Part shown: piece after piece, positions 15,395-25,312 of the stretch
How the letters are laid out: every line of letters starts with the position of its first letter
Position numbering within the stretch: position 1 is the first letter of the stretch
Translations under genes and position numbers: made by a program
Assembly: GCF_000241305.1 (NCBI RefSeq)
Contig: NZ_BAEH01000045.1
Coordinates: 1-44,737 of the forward strand
Reading direction: 5' to 3'
From: Gordonia effusa NBRC 100432
GTDB taxonomy: Bacteria; Actinomycetota; Actinomycetes; Mycobacteriales; Mycobacteriaceae
Length of the DNA: 44,737 nt
Notes under the pieces: model-generated
Database searches by the model: none
What the model saw: only the letters and a program-made list of their open reading frames with translations
What the model was told of the DNA's origin: nothing

Positions 15395-17950
15395 TCACGG
15401 GCGGCCGAATGCGGGCGTACCGATCAGCACCGGTACCTTGCGGCCGTTCTTCTCGCCGAACTCGACGGTCGGGTCCGGAGCACCGGGTGCGTTGACGAAG
15501 GAGACGAAGCGAGAAAGTTTCTCGGGATCATCGAGAACGCCCTTCCATTCGCACGCATAGCCGTCGACGTGGCGGGCCATTGCCGCCTCGAAGTCGTCGG
15601 CCAGCCCCAAACTGTCGTCCACCACAACCGATTTCAGGTGATCGAGACCGCCCTCGAGGCTTTCCAGCCACGGCGCGGTACGTTGCAGCCGGTCGGCGGT
15701 GCGGATGTAGTACATGAGGAACCGGTCGATGTAGCGGACGAGCGTCTCGCCGTCGAGATCCGACGCGAGCAGCAGCGCGTGTTTGGGAGTCATCCCGCCA
15801 TTGCCGGCAACGTACAGGTTCCACCCCTTTTCCGTTGCGATTACGCCGACATCCTTGCCGCGAGCCTCCGCACATTCGCGTGCGCAGCCCGAGACACCCA
15901 TCTTGATCTTGTGCGGCGATCGCAGGCCGCGGTAACGCAGTTCGAGGTCGATCGCCATCTGCACCGAATCCTGCTGTCCGTACCGGCACCAGTCGGTTCC
16001 CACGCAACTCTTCACCGTGCGCAATGACTTGCCGTACGCCTGCCCGGATTCCATGCCACCGGCTACCAGACGGCCCCAGATCTCGGGCAATTGATCGACG
16101 GTCGCACCGAACATATCGATGCGTTGGCCACCGGTGATCTTGGTGTAAAGCCCATAGTCCCGGGCGATTTCACCGATCAGGATGAGATGTTCGGGAGTGA
16201 TGTCGCCGCCGGGAACGCGGGGGACCACCGAGTAGGTGCCGTTGCGCTGAATATTGGCGAGGAAGTGATCGTTGCTGTCCTGCAGCGACGCCTGCTCGCC
16301 GTCGTGGATGTGATCAGAACTCGTCGACGCCAGAATTGAGGCGACCGTCGGTTTGCATAGGTCGCAGCCGGTGCCGGTGCCGAACCGCTCGATCAGGCCG
16401 GTGAAGGTGCGAATGCCGCTGGCCTGTACCAGTTCGAAGAGTTCGGCACGCGATTGACTGAAGTGTTCACACAGTGACTTGGAGACTTCGACGCCCTCCG
16501 CGGCGAGCAGTTGTGAGAGCAGCGGGACACACGAGCCGCACGATGTTCCGGCGTTGGTACATCCTTTGAGCGCGGCGACATCGCATGCGCCGTTCTCGAT
16601 CGCCGCACACAGAGTGCCTTTGGAGACGTCGTTGCAGGAGCACACTTGTGCGGCGTCGGGCAGGGCTCCAATGCCGAGTGCGGGAGTATCCGAACTCGAC
16701 GGGGCGATCAACGACACCGGATCACCGGGAATTGTCGATCCGACCAGCGGGCGAAGGATGCCGTAGGAGCTGGCATCACCGACGAGCACACCGCCGAGCA
16801 GGGTCGAAGCGTCATCGGAGAGAACGAGTTTCGCGTACGTACCGTTTATCGGGTCACTGACGACAACGTCGAGGGCGCCCGGGGTGGTGCCGAGCGCATC
16901 ACCGAAGCTCGCGACATCGACGCCGAGAAGTTTGAGCTTGGTAGACATATCGGCACCCGGAAACACGGCGTCGCCATCGAGTATTTGGTCGACGACGACC
17001 TCGGCGGTCGCGTAGCCGGGGCCGACCAGACCGTAGCAGCGTCCTTCGATCGCGGCGACCTCGCCGATGGCGAAGACATCGGGATCGGATGTGCGGCAAT
17101 TGATGTCGGTCAGGACACCGCCGCGCTCAGCGAGATCGAGGCCAGCGGCCCGAGCCAATTCGTCGCGCGGGCGGACGCCGGCGGAGAACACTAGCAAGGC
17201 GGCGTCGATGACCGTTTCGTCCTTGAGAGTGACCTTGAGCCCGTCACCGTCCCGCTCGATCGAGGTGGTGCCCGAGGCCAGTGAGATGTCGATGCCGAGC
17301 GCGCCAATCATGCGAGCCAGGTGTTCACCGCCGCCTTCGTCGATCTGCTGAGGCATCAGGCGCGGATTGACCTCCACCACATGGGCTTTCAGTCCAAGAC
17401 TGCGCAGAGCGTTGGCGGCCTCCAGGCCGAGTAGACCACCGCCGACTACGACGCCGGTCGCTTCGGAGTTGGTCTTGAGAGCCTTTTCGGCGTCGGCGCG
17501 GATATCGTCGAGGTCGTCGAGGGTGCGGTAGACGTGGCAGCCCTTGCTGTCGTGGCCGGGTACCGGAGGAACGAAAGCGTATGAGCCAGTGGCCAATACG
17601 AGTGTGTCGTAGTCGAATTGCCGACCATCTGCCGTCGTTACTCGGTGGCCGGAGCGGTCGATGTCGGTGACGCGCGCGTCGAGATGCAACTCCACGTTCG
17701 CATCGCCCGCGTAGTCGTTACCGGGTAGCGCCAATTGCGAGCGGTCCCACGCGCCGACGTACGAGGAAAGTCCAACGCGGTCGTAAGCGCGGTCGGATTC
17801 CTCGGCCAGTACGATGATCCGCCATTGTGAAAGTTCGTCGCGGGTGCGCAGAGCCTCGATGAAGCGGTGGCCGACCATGCCGTGGCCGACAACGACGACG
17901 GTGCGCTGTGCGCCAGCGGCGGAGTTGGCGGTGAAATCCTCGGTACTCAT
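15395..17950 (-). CDS. nirB: NAD(P)H-dependent nitrite reductase large subunit NirB
   Basis: The protein has 851 residues from ATG 17950, close to the 847 of E. coli. An open frame extends to GTG 18010, but that start sits inside a GlnR-type site and adds unconserved residues. Domains are: FAD/NAD-binding (from VVVVGHGMVGHRF near 18), a BFD-like [2Fe-2S] site (Cys437, Cys439, Cys471, Cys474), then the ferredoxin-like and sirohaem/[4Fe-4S] half with Cys649, Cys655, Cys689 and Cys693 (SCVGTDWCRYG and SGCARECAE). It passes six electrons from NAD(P)H to nitrite, giving ammonium in the cytosol. It is first in nirB-nirD-cbiX. Confidence 0.95.
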   Translation of the reverse strand: MSTEDFTANSAAGAQRTVVVVGHGMVGHRFIEALRTRDELSQWRIIVLAEESDRAYDRVGLSSYVGAWDRSQLALPGNDYAGDANVELHLDARVTDIDRSGHRVTTADGRQFDYDTLVLATGSYAFVPPVPGHDSKGCHVYRTLDDLDDIRADAEKALKTNSEATGVVVGGGLLGLEAANALRSLGLKAHVVEVNPRLMPQQIDEGGGEHLARMIGALGIDISLASGTTSIERDGDGLKVTLKDETVIDAALLVFSAGVRPRDELARAAGLDLAERGGVLTDINCRTSDPDVFAIGEVAAIEGRCYGLVGPGYATAEVVVDQILDGDAVFPGADMSTKLKLLGVDVASFGDALGTTPGALDVVVSDPINGTYAKLVLSDDASTLLGGVLVGDASSYGILRPLVGSTIPGDPVSLIAPSSSDTPALGIGALPDAAQVCSCNDVSKGTLCAAIENGACDVAALKGCTNAGTSCGSCVPLLSQLLAAEGVEVSKSLCEHFSQSRAELFELVQASGIRTFTGLIERFGTGTGCDLCKPTVASILASTSSDHIHDGEQASLQDSNDHFLANIQRNGTYSVVPRVPGGDITPEHLILIGEIARDYGLYTKITGGQRIDMFGATVDQLPEIWGRLVAGGMESGQAYGKSLRTVKSCVGTDWCRYGQQDSVQMAIDLELRYRGLRSPHKIKMGVSGCARECAEARGKDVGVIATEKGWNLYVAGNGGMTPKHALLLASDLDGETLVRYIDRFLMYYIRTADRLQRTAPWLESLEGGLDHLKSVVVDDSLGLADDFEAAMARHVDGYACEWKGVLDDPEKLSRFVSFVNAPGAPDPTVEFGEKNGRKVPVLIGTPAFGRP

Positions 17951-17973
17951 GTAAGCAACGGTAGGAAAACGGT

Positions 17974-18010
17974 GTTGCGGCAAGGTCGCCTCGCGTTGCC
18001 TTGTCGTCAC
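17974..18010 (-). promoter_or_regulatory. Tandem GlnR-type boxes upstream of nirB
   Basis: Read on the minus strand, GTGAC-GACAAG-GCAAC (18010-17995) is followed 21 bases on by GCGAC-CTTGCC-GCAAC (17989-17974). Both match GnnAC-N6-GnAAC with no mismatch. They lie 24-60 bases before the nirB ATG in the 99-base gap after mobA/moeA. Two sites about two helical turns apart is the usual GlnR arrangement. GlnR control of nirBD is well established in related actinobacteria. Confidence 0.72.
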
Positions 18011-18049
18011 GTAGTTCTCACAGCCAACAATCGGCCGCCGTGAGAGTCG

Positions 18050-19777
18050 CTATCGGAGGTATTCGACCAGGTCATCGTCGTGGGCGCCGGGGGGAATAAG
18101 TGCGAATCCCCGAGTCCCAATCAGCGCGTGAAGATGCGCGGTCGGTATTGAGCGTGGCGCCGACCACCGCCCGGTGCCCGTTGGAGTGACCGGGACCATC
18201 CGCCAGCCGCCGGGTCGGGCCGCCGCGCCGAGGTGTTCGACCGCGATGAGTTCAGGCTGGCGGGCTACCGCGCCAAGGAGTCTATCGGTGATCGGGCCGA
18301 CGAGCAGCGTAGCGCCGGCGACGGCCGCGAGTGGGTTTCCGCCGAGGCCGACAACCACCGGCCCAGACGGGACCGCTGCGACCAACAGTGATCCGCCAGG
18401 CCGTATGTCGATTCCATCGACGATGATTCTCGCGTCGACGTCATCGAGCGCGGTGCGCAGATAGTCGGCGACTCCTCGGCCGGTCGCGCCGATCAGCACC
18501 ACTAGGTCGGCGATGTCATTGCTCAGTGCTGCGACGAAAGCCGCGCGACTATCGCTCAGATGTGCGCCCGAATTCACGTGGCATCCGTTGCGTCGCAACA
18601 TGTTACGGACCGCGTCCGATGCGGTGTCGACGATGGTACCGGGACGTTCGGCGGTGTCAGCGATTTCGTCGCCGGTCGTATGAACGAGGACGCGCAGCGG
18701 ACCACGCACGTCGACCGTTTCGGTTCCAGCGGAACGGGTCACCGAGATGACGGCGTCATCGACTCGCGTGCCGGCTGGGACGAGAACGTCGCCGGTCGAC
18801 CATTCCGATCCTTGGCGCCGCGTATCGTCGCGATCGAGAGACGTTGCGACAAGCGTGGTCTCGTCGATGATGACTTCTTCGTCGCGAATGACGCGCTGTG
18901 CGCCCGGAGGGAGCATGGCGCCGGTGGCAATACGCACCGCCTGACCGGGCAGCAGTGTTGGATGGATCTCGGTGCCCGCGGAAACATTGGCAGCCAACAG
19001 TTTCCACGGTCCCGGGCCGGCGACGGCATAGCCATCCATCGCCGAGGTATCAAATGCGGGGAACGCTTGTGCGGCATGCACGTCGGCGGCGAGCGCCGCA
19101 CCCAGAGCGTCGGTAGGCGGCATCGAGTGTCCCGGTAGCGGGCTGAGTTCTTGTCGAAGGACCGCGGCGGCGCGCGGTGGGGTGAGCCGCCGGGTGGTGG
19201 CCTTAGCGCGGTGGCGTGCGATATCGAGATCGGCGGCGGTGTCGACGTCAGAGACCGCTCGATCATCGAGTGTCACGCCGAGTGTCCCGGCTGGGACTAG
19301 TGCGCGCATCGCGGGGCCGGTTGCGCCGGAGAGGGATTCACGGAGCGCGGATGCACTCCACACGCCGACCAGGTATTGCATCCGTCCAGAGGAATCCAGC
19401 GCGAACGCGGCCGGAGCGTGCGCCGCGTGGCGGGCGCGCGACAACTTGTCGAGGTCGCGGGCGGATAGGAAGGGCACATCCGCGGCGAGAACTGCGATCT
19501 CATCGTCGCCGATGACACATTCGGCGTCGAGTGCCGCCAATCCGGCCGCAACCGCTGGTGCGGGTCCGGAGCCGGGTGGGTCTTCGCGAACCTGGAGGAT
19601 CGTCGAATCGAGTTCACGCGGTGGCCCCACAACGACGATTCGTTCGGAATCCGAAACCGCGTCGAGGGCGACGTCGAGGAGTGCCCGACCGCCGACGCGC
19701 AGGGACGGTTTGTCGACGCCGCCCATACGGTTGCCGCGTCCACCTGCGAGGATGATCGCGAACATCGGGTAGGCCAT
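18050..19777 (-). CDS. MobA-MoeA fusion protein with degenerate MoeA half
   Basis: The protein has 575 residues from ATG 19777; ATG 19765 is also possible. Residues 1-190 are a MobA guanylyltransferase, with LAGGRGNRMGGVDKPSL near the start and LAADVPFLS. MobA attaches GMP to make the bis-MGD cofactor needed by NasN. Residues about 200-575 resemble MoeA and keep FDTSAMDGYAV and a TTGDEI motif. However, the loop normally reading TSGGVSVGE is IGATGRGVADY, and the LPGNP motif is GLGGNP, missing its first proline. This half may have lost molybdate-insertion activity and serve another role, since an intact MoeA is encoded at 8880-10058. It follows nasN by 42 bases, so it is probably a dedicated maturation factor. 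Confidence 0.85.
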   Translation of the reverse strand: MAYPMFAIILAGGRGNRMGGVDKPSLRVGGRALLDVALDAVSDSERIVVVGPPRELDSTILQVREDPPGSGPAPAVAAGLAALDAECVIGDDEIAVLAADVPFLSARDLDKLSRARHAAHAPAAFALDSSGRMQYLVGVWSASALRESLSGATGPAMRALVPAGTLGVTLDDRAVSDVDTAADLDIARHRAKATTRRLTPPRAAAVLRQELSPLPGHSMPPTDALGAALAADVHAAQAFPAFDTSAMDGYAVAGPGPWKLLAANVSAGTEIHPTLLPGQAVRIATGAMLPPGAQRVIRDEEVIIDETTLVATSLDRDDTRRQGSEWSTGDVLVPAGTRVDDAVISVTRSAGTETVDVRGPLRVLVHTTGDEIADTAERPGTIVDTASDAVRNMLRRNGCHVNSGAHLSDSRAAFVAALSNDIADLVVLIGATGRGVADYLRTALDDVDARIIVDGIDIRPGGSLLVAAVPSGPVVVGLGGNPLAAVAGATLLVGPITDRLLGAVARQPELIAVEHLGAAARPGGWRMVPVTPTGTGRWSAPRSIPTAHLHALIGTRGFALIPPGAHDDDLVEYLR

Positions 19778-19819
19778 GTGACAACCGTAATGTGCCGATC
19801 GCGGGGTCGGAAGCGCAGG

Positions 19820-22800
19820 TCAGTAGACATCTCGCACATAGCGCTTCTCGGCCGACAACGCGGATACGAACGAATCGGCGCTGTGCGGCGCCAACCTGCC
19901 CTGCTGGGCGACGATTTGGCGCAAGGCGTCGTCGACGTCGCGGGCCATCGCCCCGGCATCTCCACACACGTAGACGTACGCCCCGGCACGTAGCCACTGC
20001 CACAGTTCGGCCGCGTGCTCGCGCATCCGATCCTGGACGTAGACCTTCTCGTCTTGATCACGGGAGAAGGCCACATCGAGGCGAGTAAGTAGACCGTCGT
20101 CGCGAAGACGGGTCAATTCGTCGCGGTAGTAGAAGTCGGTGGCCTCGCGACGTTCGCCGAAGAACAGCCAGTTCTTTCCGGTCGCTCCCTGCGCCGCGCG
20201 GTCGGCGAGGAAGGCTCGAAATGGCGCGATGCCGGTGCCGGGACCGATCATGATTGCCGCCGCGTCGGGGTCGTCCGGCGGACGAAAGTGCTTGTTGGGC
20301 TGAACGAAGACTCGCACGGGGGTGTCGCCGGGGGTTGCCCGGTCGGCGAGGAAAGATGAACAGACACCATGCCGGATCACATCACGATCGGGCGTAGTTG
20401 CGGTGTAGCGAACTGTCGACATCGTGATCTCGACGGTGTGCGGATCTTCGCGCGGCGTCGACGAAATGGAATACAACCGCGGGGCGAGGGGACGCAGCGC
20501 TCGAACCCATTCTTGCGGCGTGGCGCGAATAGACCTGCCGGCCAACACATCTGCACATTGTTTACCCCATGCCCAGTTGGTGACACCGGCTGGTTCGGCC
20601 AGCACCTCGTCCAGTTCGGTATCGCCGCTGTCCGCTCGGGCGGAGACGAAATGCAGGAAATCCGGTGTAATGCGGGCGATTTCAAGACGATCAGTCAGCG
20701 CCTCCCCGAAGGGAACGATGTCGCCGCCAGATAGTTCGACCGGTTCATTGCCCACCAAGTCGGTGTGTTTGAGCCATTCGGCCACCAGTGCAGGATCATT
20801 GCGAGGCCACACACCGAGCGCGTCGCCGACGGAGTAGGTCACGGTATCGGGCGGCAACGTGAACGAGACCTTGCGGACGTCCTTGTCGGAGCCGTCGCCG
20901 CTGAGTTTGGCGTTTCCCGACACCGTCGTTGAGAGCGGGTTCTTTCGTGAGTAAGCGACCGGGGTGGCGGCGGCAGCCGGAGTTGTGTCGCGCGGCTCGG
21001 TGTTGGGTTCGACGTCGATATGTGCGATGACTCGATCGAGCCAGCCGTGAGCGGACTCTTCGTAGTCGGGCTCGCATGACACTCGCTCGGCGAGACGATG
21101 GGCACCCAGATCATGAAGGCGCGCATCGAGTTTGCGTCCGAATCCACAGAAGTCCGCGTAGCTCGAATCACCGAATCCGAGCACCGAGTAGCCGACGCCG
21201 TGCAGATCGCCGGGTTCGAGGCCGGCGAGTGCATCCCACAACGCGACACCGTTGTCAGGTGCGTCGCCGTCGCCGGTGGTACTGGTGAGGAATAGGACGT
21301 TGCCGCTGAGATCGGCGACGGTGATTTCGTCGGCGCAGCGCAGTCTGACGTCGACCCCGGCAGTGGCGAGGGCGTCGCGAGTCGTCTCCGCGAATTCCTC
21401 CGCCGTTCCGGTCTGCGATGCCCAAACAACAGTCGCCGACACCGTCGGAGCGACATCTTCGGTGAGTGATTTTGCGGGAGAACTGGTTTGGTCAGCAATC
21501 ACCGGTATGCGAGCGAAGAGGCCCGCCAACACACCGTCCAGCCAGGCCCGATTGTCGGTACTGAGCGGTGCCGTTGTCGGCACGACGGGGATGGCGTCGG
21601 ATGGGGGGAGTGCACGTAACCCGACCAGCATTCCCTCAACGAAAATGGATTCGGCTGCGGCAAATCGTCCTGAAGTTGCGATCGTCGTGGCGAGGACATC
21701 GAGCGGTGCCAAGGCGTCAACTCCTGGATGTGAAACGGTGAGAGCGGCAGCGGTGGTCGGCTCGGTACTGCGTGCGGTCGGTGCCGGTTGTACCGATACC
21801 GCGCAGGCTTTGAACTCTGGCTGAAGTGAGTCGGCGTCGACGGCGTCGTTGGTCACGGCGTTGATCGCCAGATCGGGACCCTGTGCGTCATTGAAATGCA
21901 TTGGCGCGAAACAGGTTCCGGGACGGATGTCGGTGCTCACCGCTGCCGGCAGCACGGCGGTGCCACGCCGCGACGCCACTCGAACGTCATCACCGTCGAC
22001 TATGCCGAGCGGGCCGGCGTCGTCTGGATGGATCTGCAGGAACGACGACGGATTGAGCTTATTGAGCTTCTTCACCTTGCCGGTCTTAGTCATCGTGTGC
22101 CATTGGTGGGCGAGGCGTCCGGTGGTCAACGTCAGTGGGAAGTCGTCGTCGGGCAGCTCGGCGCGCGGCAGATAAGGCCGGGGCAGGAATTGAGCCCGGC
22201 GGGTCGGCGTCGGAAAGGCAAGGCGCGGAACGTCTCCGTCGTCGGCGACGTAGGTCGATGCGCTGACGCCGTCGTTGATGTAGCGGATCGGATTGCGGTC
22301 GGGGCCATCCGGTGCCGCGGGCCACTGCACGGGTCCCTGGCGCAGCCGCACGTAGTCGACACCGCGGATGTCCCAGCCTGTGGTGGGGTTCCAGAATCGC
22401 GTGATCTCGTCGAAAACCTCTGCGGCGCTGGAGAAATTGAAACCGTCGGCGAATCCCATCGCCTGGGCGACGCGGCAGATGATGGCCCAGTCGGGTAACG
22501 CGTCGCCAGGGGCTGCCAGTGCCGGAGTCGTGAGCGTCAGATTCCGTTCGGAATTGATCATCACCCCTTCGCTTTCGGCCCATAGCGCGGCCGGCAAGGT
22601 GATGTCGGCGTACTCGCCCGTTTCGGTTCCGGTGAAGGCGTCCTGCACGATCACTAGCTCGGCGGCCCGCAAGGCGTCAATCACGGTCTGCCGATTGGCT
22701 ACCGAGGCAACGGGATTTGTGCAGATGATCCATGCGGCCTTGATCTCGCCCACTGCCATCCGCTCGAACATGTCGATAGTGCCGGCCCCGGCATCGGGGC

Positions 22801-23917
22801 GGATCGTGTCACGTGGCAATTGCCACTGGTCTTCGACGAACGCGCGGTCGGCCGGGTTTAGTGCGGACCGTTGTCCCGGCAACCCGGGGCCCATGTAACC
22901 CATCTCGCGACCGCCCATCGCGTTGGGCTGGCCGGTCAGCGAGAACGGTCCCGATCCGGTGCGGCAAATCGCGCCGGTCGCGAGATGAAGATTGCACAGC
23001 GCATTGGTCTGCCAGGTGCCGTGGGTCGATTGGTTGAGTCCCATCGTCCACAGGCTCACCCAATTGTCGGCGGTGCCAATCAATTCGGCTGCGGCGACGA
23101 TGTCGGCGGTGTCGAGACCTGTTATCCCCGCCACCGCATCGAGCGGATAGTCCGCGAGCATCGGGTCCATCGCGTCGAAGCCGTCGGTGAATTCGGCGAT
23201 GAACTCATCGTCGGTGTGTCCGGCGTCAACTATGAGTTTGAGTAGGCCGTTGAGCAATGCGAGGTCGGTGCCGGGTGCGATGGGCAGGTAGAGATCGGCT
23301 TTGGCGGCGGTAGCGGTGCGCCGCGGGTCGACGACGATGAGCTTGGCGCCCTGTTTGACGCGGTCCATCATTCGCAAATACAGGATCGGGTGGCAGTCGG
23401 CCATATTCGCGCCGATAACAAAGAAGACATCGGCATGATCGAGGTCGTCGTAGCTGCCGGGCGGTCCGTCGGCGCCGAGGGATTGTTTGTAGCCGGTGCC
23501 GGCGCTAGCCATGCATAGCCGCGAATTCGACTCGATCTGGTTGGTGCGCAGATAGCCCTTCGTCAACTTGTTGGACAGGTACTGGGCTTCCAGACTCATC
23601 TGGCCGGACACGTAGAGCGCGATCGAGTCTGGGCCGTGCTCGTCGTAGATGCCGCGCAACCGGGCGGCAGCGGTCGAGATAGCGTCGTCGAGCGGTGTAG
23701 GCACCGCCTCCTCGGTGCGATCGGAGCGGACCTGTGCGTATGCCTGACGGCCGCCAGCGTTGAGCATGTCGGCGGTTGTCGCGCCTTTGGTGCATAACCG
23801 TCCACGGTTGGCTGGATGCGTCGCAGTCCCGACGCTCTTGGTTACCTGGCCGTCGACGACGCGCAGATCCATACCGCAGCCCACGCCGCAGTAGCCGCAC
23901 ACCGTCGCGAAATCCAT
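19820..23917 (-). CDS. nasN: Single-chain assimilatory nitrate reductase with diflavin (CPR-like) module
   Basis: This 1365-residue protein fuses a catalytic subunit to its reductase. The [4Fe-4S] ligands are Cys7, Cys10, Cys14 and Cys42, and the probable molybdenum ligand is Cys135 ([11 protein letters not shown]). The bis-MGD body runs to about 590 and the dinucleotide-binding domain covers about 590-710. A linker leads to a flavodoxin domain at about 828-965 ([15 protein letters not shown]). FAD and NADPH domains follow to the end, with [34 protein letters not shown] and the terminal YVRDVY, as in CysJ and cytochrome P450 reductase. NADPH electrons should pass FAD to FMN to [4Fe-4S] to Mo and reduce nitrate to nitrite without a separate partner. 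A similar diflavin monomeric enzyme is described in M. smegmatis. It is cytosolic: there is no signal peptide. Confidence 0.92.
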   Translation of the reverse strand: MDFATVCGYCGVGCGMDLRVVDGQVTKSVGTATHPANRGRLCTKGATTADMLNAGGRQAYAQVRSDRTEEAVPTPLDDAISTAAARLRGIYDEHGPDSIALYVSGQMSLEAQYLSNKLTKGYLRTNQIESNSRLCMASAGTGYKQSLGADGPPGSYDDLDHADVFFVIGANMADCHPILYLRMMDRVKQGAKLIVVDPRRTATAAKADLYLPIAPGTDLALLNGLLKLIVDAGHTDDEFIAEFTDGFDAMDPMLADYPLDAVAGITGLDTADIVAAAELIGTADNWVSLWTMGLNQSTHGTWQTNALCNLHLATGAICRTGSGPFSLTGQPNAMGGREMGYMGPGLPGQRSALNPADRAFVEDQWQLPRDTIRPDAGAGTIDMFERMAVGEIKAAWIICTNPVASVANRQTVIDALRAAELVIVQDAFTGTETGEYADITLPAALWAESEGVMINSERNLTLTTPALAAPGDALPDWAIICRVAQAMGFADGFNFSSAAEVFDEITRFWNPTTGWDIRGVDYVRLRQGPVQWPAAPDGPDRNPIRYINDGVSASTYVADDGDVPRLAFPTPTRRAQFLPRPYLPRAELPDDDFPLTLTTGRLAHQWHTMTKTGKVKKLNKLNPSSFLQIHPDDAGPLGIVDGDDVRVASRRGTAVLPAAVSTDIRPGTCFAPMHFNDAQGPDLAINAVTNDAVDADSLQPEFKACAVSVQPAPTARSTEPTTAAALTVSHPGVDALAPLDVLATTIATSGRFAAAESIFVEGMLVGLRALPPSDAIPVVPTTAPLSTDNRAWLDGVLAGLFARIPVIADQTSSPAKSLTEDVAPTVSATVVWASQTGTAEEFAETTRDALATAGVDVRLRCADEITVADLSGNVLFLTSTTGDGDAPDNGVALWDALAGLEPGDLHGVGYSVLGFGDSSYADFCGFGRKLDARLHDLGAHRLAERVSCEPDYEESAHGWLDRVIAHIDVEPNTEPRDTTPAAAATPVAYSRKNPLSTTVSGNAKLSGDGSDKDVRKVSFTLPPDTVTYSVGDALGVWPRNDPALVAEWLKHTDLVGNEPVELSGGDIVPFGEALTDRLEIARITPDFLHFVSARADSGDTELDEVLAEPAGVTNWAWGKQCADVLAGRSIRATPQEWVRALRPLAPRLYSISSTPREDPHTVEITMSTVRYTATTPDRDVIRHGVCSSFLADRATPGDTPVRVFVQPNKHFRPPDDPDAAAIMIGPGTGIAPFRAFLADRAAQGATGKNWLFFGERREATDFYYRDELTRLRDDGLLTRLDVAFSRDQDEKVYVQDRMREHAAELWQWLRAGAYVYVCGDAGAMARDVDDALRQIVAQQGRLAPHSADSFVSALSAEKRYVRDVY

Positions 23918-23926
23918 ACCTCGATG

Positions 23927-23944
23927 GTTCGGGAAACGTGTTTC
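23927..23944. promoter_or_regulatory. Weak GlnR-like site / inverted repeat upstream of nasN
   Basis: On the minus strand AACAC-GTTTCC-CGAAC (23942-23927) keeps AC-N9-AC but misses both leading Gs of the GlnR pattern. It overlaps GAAAC-GT-GTTTC (23933-23944), a short inverted repeat. It is 10-27 bases from the nasN start, within the 194-base divergent gap to the thiolase gene. NnaR or GlnR could bind here; the match is poor. Confidence 0.25.
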
Positions 23945-24111
23945 TCGATGCGCAGCCCTGTGTTACCGGCAGATCAACTCGCGCTCAGTCAGGACGTGGC
24001 CGAGACGTGAGGGGAGTGTTCCGGGCCACATGAGCCGGGCGTATGGTGGATCACAACCAAATGCTTGCTTGGTGGTCTGGCCGCGGTCGGTCCCTGATCT
24101 GGAGGTTAACT

Positions 24112-25245
24112 ATGCGGGATGCCGTAATCGTCGACGCCGTGCGTACGCCAATTGGAAAGCGTAATGGCGCCCTTGCCGACGTACATCCGGGTGATATGAC
24201 CGCACACGTGCTCAGCGCCCTACAGCAACGAGTCGGTTTTGAGCCGGCGATGATCGATGACGTCGTCTGGGGTTGCGTGAGCCAGGTCGGCGACCAGGCG
24301 GGCAGTATCGGCCGCGTCGGTGTACTTGCCGCCGGCTGGCCCGAATCGGTGCCGGCCACCGTCGTCGACCGCAGGTGTGGATCTGCCCAACAGGCCGTCC
24401 ATTTCGCGGCCGCCGGAGTGATCGCCGGGCATTACGACTACGTGATCGCCGGCGGCGTCGAATCGATGACTCGGGTGCCGATGGGGTCCGCACGTGGCGA
24501 CGGAAAGCCATATCCCGCTTCGGTTTTGGACCGCTACGGCGTTGACGGGTTCAATCAAGGACTGGGCGCGGAGCTGATGGCCAAGAAGTGGGCGATGAGT
24601 CGTGCGCAGGTTGACGACTACTCTGCGCGGTCGCATGAACGAACAGCTGCGGCAATCGATTCGGGGGCATTCGATGCGCAGTTGGCGCCGTTTGCGGGTG
24701 GCCTCGCGCAGGATGAGGGTTTGCGACGCGGCACGACGGCCGAGAAACTAGCCGGATTGCGGACGGCATTCGCCGAAGACGGGGTGATTACCGCGGGCAA
24801 CTCCTCCCAGATCTCCGATGGTTCGGGTGGGCTGCTGATCACTACCGGTGAACTCGCCGCGCAAAACGGGTGGACGCCGATCGCTCGCATCCACACGGCC
24901 GTGCTCGCCGGTGACGACCCGGTCATCATGCTTTCGGCGCCGATCGCGGCAACTGCCAAGGCGCTCAAGCGTTCTGGGCTATCGATCGGCGACGTCGGCG
25001 CGTTCGAAGTGAACGAAGCCTTCGCGCCCGTGCCACTTGCCTGGCAGGCCGAAATGGGTGCGAGTGACGATGTGCTCAACCCGCTCGGTGGCGCGATCTC
25101 GGTAGGTCACCCGCTGGGCGGATCGGGCGCGATCTTGATGACAAGATTGGTCCATCACATGCGCGACAACGGTATTCGCTATGGGCTGCAGACGATGTGC
25201 GAAGCCGGTGGCATGGCCAATGCCACCATTCTCGAACTGCTCTGA
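24112..25245 (+). CDS. Thiolase (acetyl-CoA C-acyltransferase, FadA type)
   Basis: The protein has 377 residues from ATG 24112, which has GGAGG nine bases upstream; the open frame from 24043 is an unsupported extension. The N-terminus RDAVIVDAVRTPIGKRNG is standard for thiolases. The nucleophilic Cys is in VDRRCGSAQQAVHFA, the His in GHPLGGSGA, and the second Cys in TMCEAGGMANATILE. The DRRCGS and CEAGGMANAT motifs mark a degradative FadA group rather than biosynthetic PhaA. It cleaves 3-ketoacyl-CoA and heads a plus-strand operon with a crotonase and two acyl-CoA dehydrogenase subunits. The substrate is not readable from sequence. Confidence 0.9.
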   Translation: MRDAVIVDAVRTPIGKRNGALADVHPGDMTAHVLSALQQRVGFEPAMIDDVVWGCVSQVGDQAGSIGRVGVLAAGWPESVPATVVDRRCGSAQQAVHFAAAGVIAGHYDYVIAGGVESMTRVPMGSARGDGKPYPASVLDRYGVDGFNQGLGAELMAKKWAMSRAQVDDYSARSHERTAAAIDSGAFDAQLAPFAGGLAQDEGLRRGTTAEKLAGLRTAFAEDGVITAGNSSQISDGSGGLLITTGELAAQNGWTPIARIHTAVLAGDDPVIMLSAPIAATAKALKRSGLSIGDVGAFEVNEAFAPVPLAWQAEMGASDDVLNPLGGAISVGHPLGGSGAILMTRLVHHMRDNGIRYGLQTMCEAGGMANATILELL

Positions 25246-25312
25246 GTGGCATCGGCCGACCGTGGTGGGGGCGCGGCGAGTATGAATACGGTGGCCGGGT
25301 AAACGTATAGGT

